NCBI GenBank assembly: GCA_031396835.1
Contig: JANNLO010000190.1
Span: forward strand, 1-10,638
Direction: 5' to 3'
DNA from: Snowella sp031396835
Lineage (GTDB): Bacteria; Cyanobacteriota; Cyanobacteriia; Cyanobacteriales; Microcystaceae
Length of the DNA: 10,638 bases
Every line of letters starts with the position of its first letter. Position 1 is the stretch's first letter. This document shows, one piece after another, positions 1-6,497 of the stretch. The translations under genes and the position numbers were made by a program. A model generated the notes under the pieces. The model had not been told where the DNA came from and searched no databases. It was given only the letters and a program-made list of their open reading frames with translations.

Positions 1-4
1 CGAG

Positions 5-27
5 AAGTGGGTTTGGCCCACTTTTTT
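5..27 (+). terminator. terminator-like hairpin in the rimP leader
   Basis: A perfect 7-bp stem (5-11 with 17-23: AAGTGGG / CCCACTT) closes a 5-nt loop (TTTGG) and runs into six consecutive T residues (22-27). This is the form of an intrinsic terminator. It lies only 14 bases before the rimP ATG, so it either ends an upstream transcription unit or works as an attenuator in the rimP leader. From memory, a GTGGG-loop-CCCAC-T-run hairpin directly upstream of rimP is common across many bacteria. That the hairpin regulates the nusA operon is inference. Confidence 0.7.
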
Positions 28-41
28 AGTTTTCAACCGCA

Positions 42-503
42 ATGACTCATCCCCTAATTCCTTCTATTCTTGACTTAGCAATCCCGATCGCAAAGGATTT
101 GGGTTTGGATGTTGTGGATGTAGCATTTCAAACCAATAAACAGCCGCCCATACTACGGATTGATATTCGCAATCTTCAACAAGATACGAATTTAGAGGAT
201 TGTGAAAAAATGAGTCGGGCCTTAGAACCCCATTTAGATTCCATCAATTTGATCCCTAGTGAATATGTTTTAGAGGTTTCTAGCCCAGGAGTTTCTCGTC
301 AGTTGTCTAGCGATCGCGATTTTTTAGCTTTTAAAGGATTTGGTGTACTAGTGACAAGTACGGAACCCTATGAAGGCAATCAAAAATGGCCAGGACGATT
401 GCAGAGCCGAGACGAAACCCATATTCATCTCAGTCAAAAAGGGCGATCTTTGTCCATTCCGCGCCATTTAGTCGCCAAAGTGCAATTAGATTCGCAATGT
501 TAA
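42..503 (+). CDS. rimP: ribosome maturation factor RimP
   Basis: This 153-residue protein has the usual length for RimP, a cytoplasmic factor needed for late assembly of the 30S ribosomal subunit. The N-terminal alpha/beta domain includes a strand-rich stretch around residues 26-43 (VAFQTNKQPPILRIDIR). The family signature LEVSSPG is at 77-83, followed by VSRQLSSDRDF. The C-terminal part (about 95-150) is the SH3-like small domain that binds protein S12 in relatives. It is the first gene of the rimP-nusA-ylxR-infB operon, an order conserved across bacteria. The ATG at 42 is the first start after the leader hairpin and has no clear Shine-Dalgarno sequence, which is common in cyanobacteria. Family assignment is firm from motif, length and neighbours. 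Confidence 0.95.
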   Translation: MTHPLIPSILDLAIPIAKDLGLDVVDVAFQTNKQPPILRIDIRNLQQDTNLEDCEKMSRALEPHLDSINLIPSEYVLEVSSPGVSRQLSSDRDFLAFKGFGVLVTSTEPYEGNQKWPGRLQSRDETHIHLSQKGRSLSIPRHLVAKVQLDSQC

Positions 504-540
504 GAAAAAACGGAGTCACAATGACTTAATTATTTTTATA

Positions 541-544
541 GGAG
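541..544 (+). promoter_or_regulatory. ribosome binding site of nusA
   Basis: GGAG lies 9 bases upstream of the nusA ATG at 554, inside the 50-base gap after rimP. It supports the 554 start. It is one of the few clear Shine-Dalgarno sequences in this window. Confidence 0.6.
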
Positions 545-553
545 TTTAATCTC

Positions 554-1789
554 ATGTCTATTGTCAGTTTGCCGGGATTGCCGGCCATGATTGAAGAAAT
601 CAGTAAACGACATAATTTACCCGATTCCGCCGTTCAAGAAGCCCTACGAGAAGCCTTATTAAAAGGTTATGAACGGTTTCGTCGCTCTCAAAATATTGGG
701 CAACAATTCAGCGAAGAATATTTTGAAAATTTTGAAGTAGAACTCGACACCGAAGAAGAAGGTTTTCGTATTCTTGCAACTAAAAAAATTGTAGAAAGCG
801 TTGAAAACACTGACCATGCTATTTCTTTAAATGAAGTCCAAGAAGTTGCAGCCGAAGCCCAATTGGGAGATGAAGTTGTGCTTGATGTCACTCCAGAACA
901 AAAAGATTTTGGACGGATGGCTGCGATTCAAACCAAACAGGTTTTATTGCAGAAATTACGGGATCAACAACGCAAAATTATTCAAGAGGAATTCCAAGAT
1001 TTAGAAGATACAGTTTTAAATGCAAGAGTCTTGCGCTTTGAAAGACAATCGGCAATTATGGCAGTTTATAGTGGTTTTGGGCAACCAGAAGTAGAAGCCG
1101 AATTACCCAAACGGGAACAACTTCCCAATGACAATTATCGAGCTAATGCTACTTTTAAAGTTTATCTCCGCAGTGTGCGAGAAGGTTCCCATCGCGGGCC
1201 GCAATTAGTTGTTTCTCGTTCAGCCGCAGGTTTAGTTGTTGATCTGTTTACGGTCGAAGTTCCTGAAATAGAAGAAGAAGTTGTGCGGATTGTTGCGGTT
1301 TCCCGTGAAGCGAATCCTCCTTCTCGTTATGTTGGGCCACGGACAAAAATTGCTGTTGATACCCTAGAGCGAGATGTTGATCCCGTTGGAGCTTGTATTG
1401 GAGCAAGAGGATCTCGGATTCAAGCCGTAGTTAATGAGTTGCGGGGTGAAAAAATTGATGTTATTCGCTGGTCTCCTGATCCTGCTACTTATATTGCCAA
1501 TTCTCTCAGTCCTGCACGGGTTGATCAAGTTTATTTAGTTAATCCTGAAGAACGTCATTCTGTTGTGATTGTGGGCGAAGATCAATTGAGTTTGGCGATC
1601 GGCAAGGAAGGTCAAAATGTTCGTTTAGCGGCTCGGTTAACGGGTTGGAAGATTGATATTAAAGATCCTGCGACCTACGCCAGAGAAAAAGAGGAAAAGA
1701 CCAAAGAACAGCAAGAATCTTCACGATCTGCAAAAATTCAGGAAATTGAACTGATCACAGAAGATGAAATTGGGCTAGAGGAGGAGTAG
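554..1789 (+). CDS. nusA: transcription termination/antitermination factor NusA
   Basis: This 411-residue NusA binds RNA polymerase and nascent RNA and modulates pausing, termination and antitermination. The N-terminal polymerase-binding domain covers about residues 1-125, followed by an S1 RNA-binding domain at about 135-205. Tandem KH domains follow: the first GxxG loop is G283-A-R-G286 and the second is G350-K-E-G353 within GEDQLSLAIGKEGQNVRLA. The last 35 residues are a highly charged tail, rich in Glu and Lys, that ends in an acidic run. The two C-terminal AR repeats of the E. coli protein are absent, as expected for cyanobacteria and many other phyla. The gene follows rimP by 50 bases, and its stop codon lies next to an out-of-frame ATG preceding ylxR. 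Confidence 0.96.
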   Translation: MSIVSLPGLPAMIEEISKRHNLPDSAVQEALREALLKGYERFRRSQNIGQQFSEEYFENFEVELDTEEEGFRILATKKIVESVENTDHAISLNEVQEVAAEAQLGDEVVLDVTPEQKDFGRMAAIQTKQVLLQKLRDQQRKIIQEEFQDLEDTVLNARVLRFERQSAIMAVYSGFGQPEVEAELPKREQLPNDNYRANATFKVYLRSVREGSHRGPQLVVSRSAAGLVVDLFTVEVPEIEEEVVRIVAVSREANPPSRYVGPRTKIAVDTLERDVDPVGACIGARGSRIQAVVNELRGEKIDVIRWSPDPATYIANSLSPARVDQVYLVNPEERHSVVIVGEDQLSLAIGKEGQNVRLAARLTGWKIDIKDPATYAREKEEKTKEQQESSRSAKIQEIELITEDEIGLEEE

Positions 1790-1791
1790 AA

Positions 1792-1836
1792 ATGCGATTA
1801 AAAGGCAATGAAACTCAATTATCGACGGTGTATTAG
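1792..1836 (+). other. 14-codon mini-ORF overlapping the ylxR start
   Basis: An ATG at 1792 sits 7 bases after a strong AGGAGG (1779-1784) formed by the last codons of nusA. It opens a 14-codon reading frame (MRLKGNETQLSTVY) that ends at TAG 1834-1836, inside ylxR in another frame. The true ylxR frame has a TAA at 1799-1801, so YlxR cannot be extended to this ATG. Whether the mini-ORF is translated is unknown. It could be a coupling or leader ORF, or chance. Confidence 0.3.
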
Positions 1837-2065
1837 TTGTCGAAAGTTAGCTCCTAAGAATGAATTTTGGCGAATTGTCCGAGTCTATCCATCTCGACAG
1901 GTACAATTAGATCAGGGAATAGGACGGTCTGCCTATCTTTGCCCCCAGTCTGGCTGTTTACAAGCGGCTCGACAAAAAAATCGACTTGGACGTGCCTTAA
2001 AAGCTCCGATTCCTGCTCAAATTTTTCAAGATCTTGAAGTGCGATCGCAAAATTCGGAGATTTAA
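1808..2065 (+). CDS. ylxR: YlxR/RnpM family RNA-binding protein (DUF448)
   Basis: This 85-residue basic protein is of the YlxR family, encoded between nusA and infB as in most bacteria. The signature GRSAYLC is at residues 39-45 and the N-terminal RRCISCRK at 6-13. Four cysteines (C8, C11, C45, C50) are spaced as they might be for a metal site, which is inference. In Gram-positive relatives the protein binds RNA and modulates RNase P (RnpM); its role in cyanobacteria is less clear. The ATG at 1808 is the only usable start because a TAA in frame lies just upstream at 1799. It has a poorly placed AAAGG only 2 bases away, so initiation may depend on coupling with nusA. Confidence 0.9.
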   Translation: MKLNYRRCISCRKLAPKNEFWRIVRVYPSRQVQLDQGIGRSAYLCPQSGCLQAARQKNRLGRALKAPIPAQIFQDLEVRSQNSEI

Positions 2066-2301
2066 GCGTCATTTTACGACATTTCTTTTTATAAGATTTT
2101 GTTTAGAAAAGATTATTCATCGTTAGCATAGGAGATAAGGTCTTCAAATACTTTAAAACATAAAACTAAAATAAACTAAAACATTATTAAATGTTTAAAA
2201 GCCATATTCGGCCAACAGTAGCTTAATAAATAATTACTAATTACTGAATCGCTGGCTAATGATTACTCAAAAAATTGTTACTTAGTTCAGGGGGATAATG
2301 G
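2066..2301 (+). other. AT-rich gap between ylxR and infB, probable infB leader
   Basis: This 236-base stretch carries no ORF I can support. It contains a 6-bp AT-rich inverted repeat (AAACAT 2179-2184 / ATGTTT 2191-2196, loop TATTAA) with no T-run, and AATTACT repeated near 2233-2245. There is also a 13-base sequence at 2072-2084 that recurs at 9862-9874. No terminator separates ylxR from infB, so infB is probably cotranscribed. A separate infB promoter is possible, but I see no convincing -35/-10 pair. The end of the gap carries a GGGGG (2290-2294) 7 bases before the infB ATG. Confidence 0.5.
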
Positions 2302-2321
2302 ATGAACAACGCCAAGGTTAG
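2298..2321 (+). other. 7-codon mini-ORF overlapping the infB start
   Basis: An ATG at 2298 opens a seven-codon frame (MDEQRQG) that ends at TAG 2319-2321 and overlaps the infB start at 2302 by 20 bases in another frame. The G-rich Shine-Dalgarno (2290-2294) is 3 bases from this ATG and 7 bases from the infB ATG, so the infB start should be favoured. It may be chance. It is listed because ylxR has the same arrangement. Confidence 0.25.
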
Positions 2322-5300
2322 AATTTATGACTTGTCAAAAGAATTGCATTTAGAGAATAGAGATCTCTTAGACATTTGCGAAAAATTAAATATTTCAGTG
2401 AAAAGCCATAGTAGTACTATTAGTGAATCTGATTCAGATCGAATAAAGGCAGCCGCTGAAAAATATATTTCTAGTCCGCCTGGGGTTAGAAAACCAGAGA
2501 TTAACCCCGTAGAACGCAAACAACAAATTTTAGCCATTCATCACAAACAGGATCGTCCTATTACACCAACATTATCTGTTCCCCTAACCGCACCCAACTC
2601 AGTACAAAGTGCTCCGCCCGAATCTCTTCAGCCCTCTAATCCAACTGCTGAACGAGTAACTGTGTCCGAAAAAAGTCCCCAAAAACCGAGTGTTTCTGAA
2701 CCGCGTCCTCGTCAGGATAGTTCACCCCGTCCTGTTGCTGAAAAGAGTGAATCTGTTTCTGGGGCGATCGCTTCTTCTAATGGAGCAAGTCCTGAAGCAC
2801 CTGAAGAAAATCGTCAAGCCAAAAGTTCGCCTGCTAGCCAGTTGATTAAACCTTCTACGGTTTCTTCTAATCGCGATCGCGCTCCAATCCAAGCTAAGCC
2901 AAACAATGCTTCTCCAGAAGGACAAAGTGGTGGGAGCAGAATTAATAAGCCTGTCATTATCACTCTAAAAGATAAAGAAGCTCTGAGAAAAGTCGAAAAA
3001 GGGCCAGAAAAAGGGCCAAATAAAAGTCCTGGTATTCCACGACCAGGAGAAAAAGTAAAAACAAAATTAGAACTAAACCGCCCCAAAGCCCCTCAAAATG
3101 AGGATGATAGTCTTCCTGAATTATTAGAATTTCCTCGTGGTGAAGATAGTTCAAAATCTACTGAGGATGATCTGTTAGAAGATTCGGGTCTGGAACTGGG
3201 TGAAAAACAGAAACCTCAATTAAAACGTCTAACTCCACCACGTCCAGCTAAACGGAGTAAGTGGGAAGAAGAAGAAGAAGAGCGAGAAAATAAGGCAAAA
3301 GCGGCTGCTAAGAGCAAACGTCGTCCTTCTTTAGTTGAAGATGAGGAAGATGAGGATGCAGCGGCTCTGAGTGCTAGTGCGGCTCAGGCGGCTTTGGTGA
3401 GTTTGTCGATCGCGCGTCCCGCTAAGCCTAAATCTATGATGTCGACTAAAACTTCGGCTCCTGTTGGGAATCGACCTCGCAAAGCTCCTGTTAAATCTGA
3501 CGGCACTAATACAAGTAATAGTCGGACAAAATCAGACCGTCGCGATCGCAAAGAAGTTGTCCAGCGACCCGAAAGTATTTTGCTATCCAGTAGCTTAACA
3601 GTCAGAGACTTAGCGGAATTATTAGTGGTTTCCGAAATGGAAATTATTAAACATCTCTTCCAAAAAGGAACGGCTGTACAAATCACCCAAACCTTGGATG
3701 AAGCAACGGCTCGTTTAATTGCCGAGGACTTTGGCGTTGCAGTTATTACAGAAGAAGTAACTGCCGCCGCTACCAAAGTGACAGAAATGTTGGATGTAGC
3801 CGATCTAGAATACCTAGAACGCCGTCCTCCTGTCGTCACCATCATGGGTCACGTTGATCATGGTAAAACGACTTTATTGGATTCCATTCGCAAAACCAAG
3901 GTAGCTCAGGGAGAAGCGGGCGGTATTACCCAGCATATCGGAGCTTATCACGTTGATATCGAACATAATGGCAAATCTGAACAGATTGTTTTCCTAGATA
4001 CTCCAGGCCACGAAGCCTTTACTGCCATGCGTGCACGGGGAGCCAGGGTGACAGATATTGCAATTTTGGTGGTAGCAGCTGATGATGGCGTTCAACCCCA
4101 AACCCGTGAAGCTATTAGTCACGCTAAAGCCGCCGAAGTTCCCATTATTGTTGCCATTAATAAGGTTGACAAAGAAGGAGCCAATCCTGATCGAGTTAAA
4201 CAAGAATTGTCTGATTTAGGCTTAGTGGCTGAAGAATGGGGCGGCGATACCATTATGGTTCCAGTCAGCGCACTTCGAGGTCAAAATCTCGATAGTTTAT
4301 TGGAAATGATTCTGCTGGTTTCTGAAGTGGGAGAATTATCAGCCAATCCTAATCGGGTTGCTAAAGGAACAATTATTGAAGCCAATCTTGACCGTAACCG
4401 CGGCCCTGTTGCCACCTTACTTGTTCAAAATGGAACGCTTCGAGTTGGAGATGTGATTGTTGCTGGGGCAATTCTTGGTAAGATTCGCGCCATGATTGAT
4501 GATCGCGGCAATAAAGTCGATGCGGCAACTCCATCCTTTGCGGTGGAAGTTCTTGGCTTGAATGGAGTTCCTGCGGCTGGTGATGAGTTCGATGTTTTCC
4601 TTAATGAAAAAGAAGCACGATCCCTTTCTGAACAGCGTACGGATAGTAATCGCCAAACAAGACTTCAGCAACAACTGTCCTCTCGTCGCGTAACCTTGAG
4701 TACTTTGTCCGCTCAAGCCCAAGAAGGAGAACTCAAAGAACTGAACTTGATCCTCAAAGCAGACGTTCAAGGCTCGGTAGAAGCGATTATTGGTTCCTTA
4801 AATCAATTACCTCAAAACGAAGTTCAAATTCGTATTCTGTTGGCGGCTCCAGGTGAAGTCACAGAAACGGATGTGGATTTGGCAGCAGCCAGTGGTGCAG
4901 TAGTGATTGGCTTTAACACAACTTTAGCTGCTAATTCTCGTCATGCTGCTGATCAAGAAGGAGTTGATATTCGGGAATACGATATTATCTACAAATTATT
5001 AGATGATATCCAGGGCGCGATGGAAGGTCTCCTCGATCCTGAAGAAATCGAAACGCCTTTGGGTCAAGCTGAAGTTCGGGCCGTCTTTGCCGTCGGTCGT
5101 GGGGCTGTGGCGGGTTGTTATGTCTTATCGGGTAAAATCGTGCGGAATCGAAATCTTCGGGTTCGTCGGGGATCAAATATTGTCTATGAAGGCACAATTG
5201 ATTCTCTCAAACGAATGAAAGAGGATTCACGAGAAGTCAATGCTGGCTATGAATGCGGTATTGGGGTTTCTAAGTTCACAGATTGGAAAGAAAACGATAT

Positions 5301-5355
5301 TATCGAAGCCTATGAAATGTCGATGAAACGTCGTACGCTTTCTCCTTCTGCCTAG
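2302..5355 (+). CDS. infB: translation initiation factor IF-2
   Basis: IF-2 is the GTPase that places fMet-tRNA on the 30S subunit and promotes subunit joining. This 1017-residue copy has an IF2_N helical domain at residues 1-52, then a long low-complexity linker of about 370 residues rich in Pro, Ser, Lys and Glu, with acidic runs near 322-327 and 345-352. A second IF2_N domain follows at about 430-485. The G domain shows G1 GHVDHGKT (516-523), GGITQHIGAY, G3 DTPGH (566-570), G4 NKVD (620-623) and G5 SAL (656-658). The C-terminal domains II, III and IV are complete and end at RRTLSPSA. The long linker is typical of cyanobacterial IF-2 and makes the protein larger than E. coli IF-2 (890 residues). 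The ATG at 2302 is backed by GGGGG 7 bases upstream. An intrinsic terminator follows. Confidence 0.97.
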   Translation: MNNAKVRIYDLSKELHLENRDLLDICEKLNISVKSHSSTISESDSDRIKAAAEKYISSPPGVRKPEINPVERKQQILAIHHKQDRPITPTLSVPLTAPNSVQSAPPESLQPSNPTAERVTVSEKSPQKPSVSEPRPRQDSSPRPVAEKSESVSGAIASSNGASPEAPEENRQAKSSPASQLIKPSTVSSNRDRAPIQAKPNNASPEGQSGGSRINKPVIITLKDKEALRKVEKGPEKGPNKSPGIPRPGEKVKTKLELNRPKAPQNEDDSLPELLEFPRGEDSSKSTEDDLLEDSGLELGEKQKPQLKRLTPPRPAKRSKWEEEEEERENKAKAAAKSKRRPSLVEDEEDEDAAALSASAAQAALVSLSIARPAKPKSMMSTKTSAPVGNRPRKAPVKSDGTNTSNSRTKSDRRDRKEVVQRPESILLSSSLTVRDLAELLVVSEMEIIKHLFQKGTAVQITQTLDEATARLIAEDFGVAVITEEVTAAATKVTEMLDVADLEYLERRPPVVTIMGHVDHGKTTLLDSIRKTKVAQGEAGGITQHIGAYHVDIEHNGKSEQIVFLDTPGHEAFTAMRARGARVTDIAILVVAADDGVQPQTREAISHAKAAEVPIIVAINKVDKEGANPDRVKQELSDLGLVAEEWGGDTIMVPVSALRGQNLDSLLEMILLVSEVGELSANPNRVAKGTIIEANLDRNRGPVATLLVQNGTLRVGDVIVAGAILGKIRAMIDDRGNKVDAATPSFAVEVLGLNGVPAAGDEFDVFLNEKEARSLSEQRTDSNRQTRLQQQLSSRRVTLSTLSAQAQEGELKELNLILKADVQGSVEAIIGSLNQLPQNEVQIRILLAAPGEVTETDVDLAAASGAVVIGFNTTLAANSRHAADQEGVDIREYDIIYKLLDDIQGAMEGLLDPEEIETPLGQAEVRAVFAVGRGAVAGCYVLSGKIVRNRNLRVRRGSNIVYEGTIDSLKRMKEDSREVNAGYECGIGVSKFTDWKENDIIEAYEMSMKRRTLSPSA

Positions 5356-5385
5356 CACGAATAATCAAAAAAAAGAATTATAGTC

Positions 5386-5424
5386 GGCTATGGGGAGATA
5401 TTATTTTCCTGTAGCCAATTTTTT
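5386..5424 (+). terminator. intrinsic terminator of the rimP-infB operon
   Basis: A 13-bp stem that includes G-T wobbles (5386-5398 with 5404-5416, outer arms GGCTA/TAGCC) closes the loop TATTA. It is followed by AA and six T residues (5419-5424). It begins 30 bases after the infB stop. The right arm overlaps, on the other strand, the tail of the degraded toxin reading frame. Confidence 0.75.
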
Positions 5425-5619
5425 AAGATTATCTCTTTTAGTAATTTGCTTAGAACTAATCAATTCCCATTTTAAACCTTGATCTTTGTAGAGTTGCTCC
5501 TAGGTCAACTGGGAAATTTTTCTGAGTATTTTCAATGTGGAAACGGCTTCAGTCTTTGAGAGATAAAATAAATTTTGTTGAAAAATAGGATTATTGAGAT
5601 CGAGTAATATTCTACTCAT
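5401..5619 (-). pseudogene. degraded RelE-like toxin of a type II toxin-antitoxin pair
   Basis: Starting from ATG 5619, the frame reads MSRILLDLNNPIFQQNLFYL, continues through KILRKISQLT, then hits TAG at codon 40 (5502-5500), then EQLYKDQGLKWELISS. This matches, from memory, the N-terminal half of a toxin family widespread in cyanobacteria (RelE-like, MSRILLDLNNP... with QLTWEQLY and KWEL motifs). In that family the stop position is a Trp, so TGG to TAG is one base change. After codon 56 the similarity ends. The basic, aromatic C-terminal half that carries the activity in RelE-type toxins is missing, and the frame stops at 5403-5401 inside the infB terminator. The ATG overlaps the antitoxin stop by 8 bases, as in typical toxin-antitoxin operons. 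A functional toxin is very unlikely. Confidence 0.7.
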
Positions 5620-5863
5620 TGTTTTGTAGTTGAGTTTCTAATAAATCTAAATTTGATTGTTGGGGCGGATGATTGCGATTCCACTCTAAAGCTTGATCCA
5701 GTTTTTCTAAAAAAAGCGGTTGGTGCAACCAATTTTCATCAGAGGAAGATCGAATCAAAAGGAGAAGATAAGACTCATCCCATTCTTTATCCCATTGTGC
5801 CAGGTCAATAACAACAGCAGTCTTTTCCCCTTGGTCGTCTATGATGTATTGGATTCCTTGCAT
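5612..5863 (-). CDS. antitoxin-like protein of a toxin-antitoxin pair
   Basis: This 83-residue acidic protein begins MQGIQYIIDDQGEKTAVVID, the start typical of small antitoxins paired with RelE-like toxins in cyanobacteria (recognised from memory; the family name is uncertain). Such proteins bind and neutralise the toxin and usually repress their own operon. The first 25 residues form the probable beta-strand/dimer part; the middle and C-terminal parts are acidic and rich in Gln and Asn (LDQALEWNRNHPPQQ). It is intact from ATG 5863 to TAG 5612 and overlaps the start of the degraded toxin gene by 8 bases. No clear Shine-Dalgarno or promoter is visible; TATATT in the upstream AT-rich sequence could be a -10 box. 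With the toxin dead, it is an orphan that may be drifting or may still act against a related toxin elsewhere. Confidence 0.7.
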   Translation of the reverse strand: MQGIQYIIDDQGEKTAVVIDLAQWDKEWDESYLLLLIRSSSDENWLHQPLFLEKLDQALEWNRNHPPQQSNLDLLETQLQNNE

Positions 5864-5944
5864 AGGATTTTAATTTGAAAATTTTGGATAAGTCATAACA
5901 AAAAATTAATATAATCGCCGTTTCTTGTTCTTTTAATGAGTTAG

Positions 5945-5973
5945 AAAAAAATAAGATGTGTTATTAGCACATC
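5945..5973 (-). terminator. intrinsic terminator of the membrane protein gene
   Basis: On the minus strand, GATGTG (5973-5968) pairs with CACATC (5960-5955) around a 7-base loop. It can gain a seventh G-T pair. After TTAT it is followed by seven T residues (5951-5945). It starts 29 bases past the stop of the gene ending at 6002, and it separates that gene from the antitoxin gene. Confidence 0.65.
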
Positions 5974-6001
5974 CTAAGCCAGCAGTAAGATTGAAAACAA
6001 G

Positions 6002-6469
6002 TTATCCCCCACTCGAATCAGCTTGATTATTTGGATCATTAGGAGACTGAGAAGCAGAGCCTTGTAAACTACTAGGTACCGAGAGTCCTAAATAACCACC
6101 AATTATGGCTATTACCAAGTCAAAATACTTAGAGCAAGTTGGATTGGAAACTAGAGCGATCCCCTCTTTGTTCCCCGTTGTTGTCTGTACATTTGGACAA
6201 ATCTTTTGATTGTCAACAGTAATCCATCCAGCACCAACTATAACAGTTAGAACAATGAGCGAACGAAAACCTCCATTCCAGAGAAAATCTAGGGATTGCT
6301 TCCATCCTGAATCTGGTGGAACTGGTGGAACTGATTGAATTGCTGGAACTGATTGAATTGCTGGAACTAGTTGAAGTGTTGGGTCTGCTGGAAGTGTTGG
6401 GTCTGGTTGGAGTTGGAGTGTTGGGTCTGGTTGGAGTGTTGGGTCTGGTGGAAGTGTTGGATCTGTCAT
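6002..6469 (-). CDS. proline-repeat, two-helix small membrane protein, unknown function
   Basis: I do not recognise this family. From ATG 6469 the protein has 155 residues. Residues 3-52 are about eight hexapeptide repeats (DPTLPP, DPTLQP, DPTLPA, VPAIQS and variants, one with two extra residues). A hydrophobic segment follows at about 70-84 (SLIVLTVIVGAGWIT), then a hydrophilic loop with two cysteines (C91, C112) that could form a disulfide if exported. A second hydrophobic segment is at about 116-131 (FDLVIAIIGGYLGLSV), then a Ser/Asn/Gly-rich tail. A frame extension to TTG 6490 is possible, but the ATG is the more likely start. The gene lies 28 bases after the truncated muramidase gene on the same strand, suggesting one operon, and is followed by a terminator. 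Two short helices beside a muramidase resemble a holin partner, but this is inference only. Confidence 0.6.
   Translation of the reverse strand: MTDPTLPPDPTLQPDPTLQLQPDPTLPADPTLQLVPAIQSVPAIQSVPPVPPDSGWKQSLDFLWNGGFRSLIVLTVIVGAGWITVDNQKICPNVQTTTGNKEGIALVSNPTCSKYFDLVIAIIGGYLGLSVPSSLQGSASQSPNDPNNQADSSGG
6314..6463 (-). repeat. 18-bp coding minisatellite (Pro-rich hexapeptide repeat)
   Basis: About eight imperfect 18-bp units in frame encode the hexapeptides DPTLxx and VPAIQS. Two VPAIQS units are adjacent near-identical copies. One DPTL unit carries two extra codons (LQ), so that unit is 24 bp. The array is G/T-rich on the plus strand. Unit number changes would stay in frame, so length variation between strains is expected. 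Confidence 0.75.
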
Positions 6470-6497
6470 AGTAAAAAATAATTGATTCAATAGTTTT

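Noticed and set aside
2179..2196. Inverted repeat in the ylxR-infB gap as a terminator
   Set aside because: The stem is only 6 bp, mostly A-T, and is followed by AAAA rather than a T-run.
3384..3845. 153-codon minus-strand ORF inside infB
   Set aside because: It lies fully antisense to the well-supported IF-2 linker and second N-domain, has a composition expected from a mirrored frame, and shows no motif.
4417..4770. 117-codon minus-strand ORF inside infB
   Set aside because: It is antisense to conserved IF-2 domains II-III. No recognisable protein features or start signal are present.
5003..5218. 71-codon plus-strand ORF in an alternative frame of infB
   Set aside because: It overlaps the conserved IF-2 C-terminal domain in another frame. 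There is no ribosome binding site or motif.
5864..6001. Search for a tRNA or small RNA in the gap between the antitoxin and the membrane protein gene
   Set aside because: No cloverleaf or other structure is seen beyond the short terminator hairpin at 5955-5973.
6314..6463. Repeat array considered as a CRISPR
   Set aside because: Units are contiguous 18-bp in-frame codons with no spacers, so this is a coding minisatellite.
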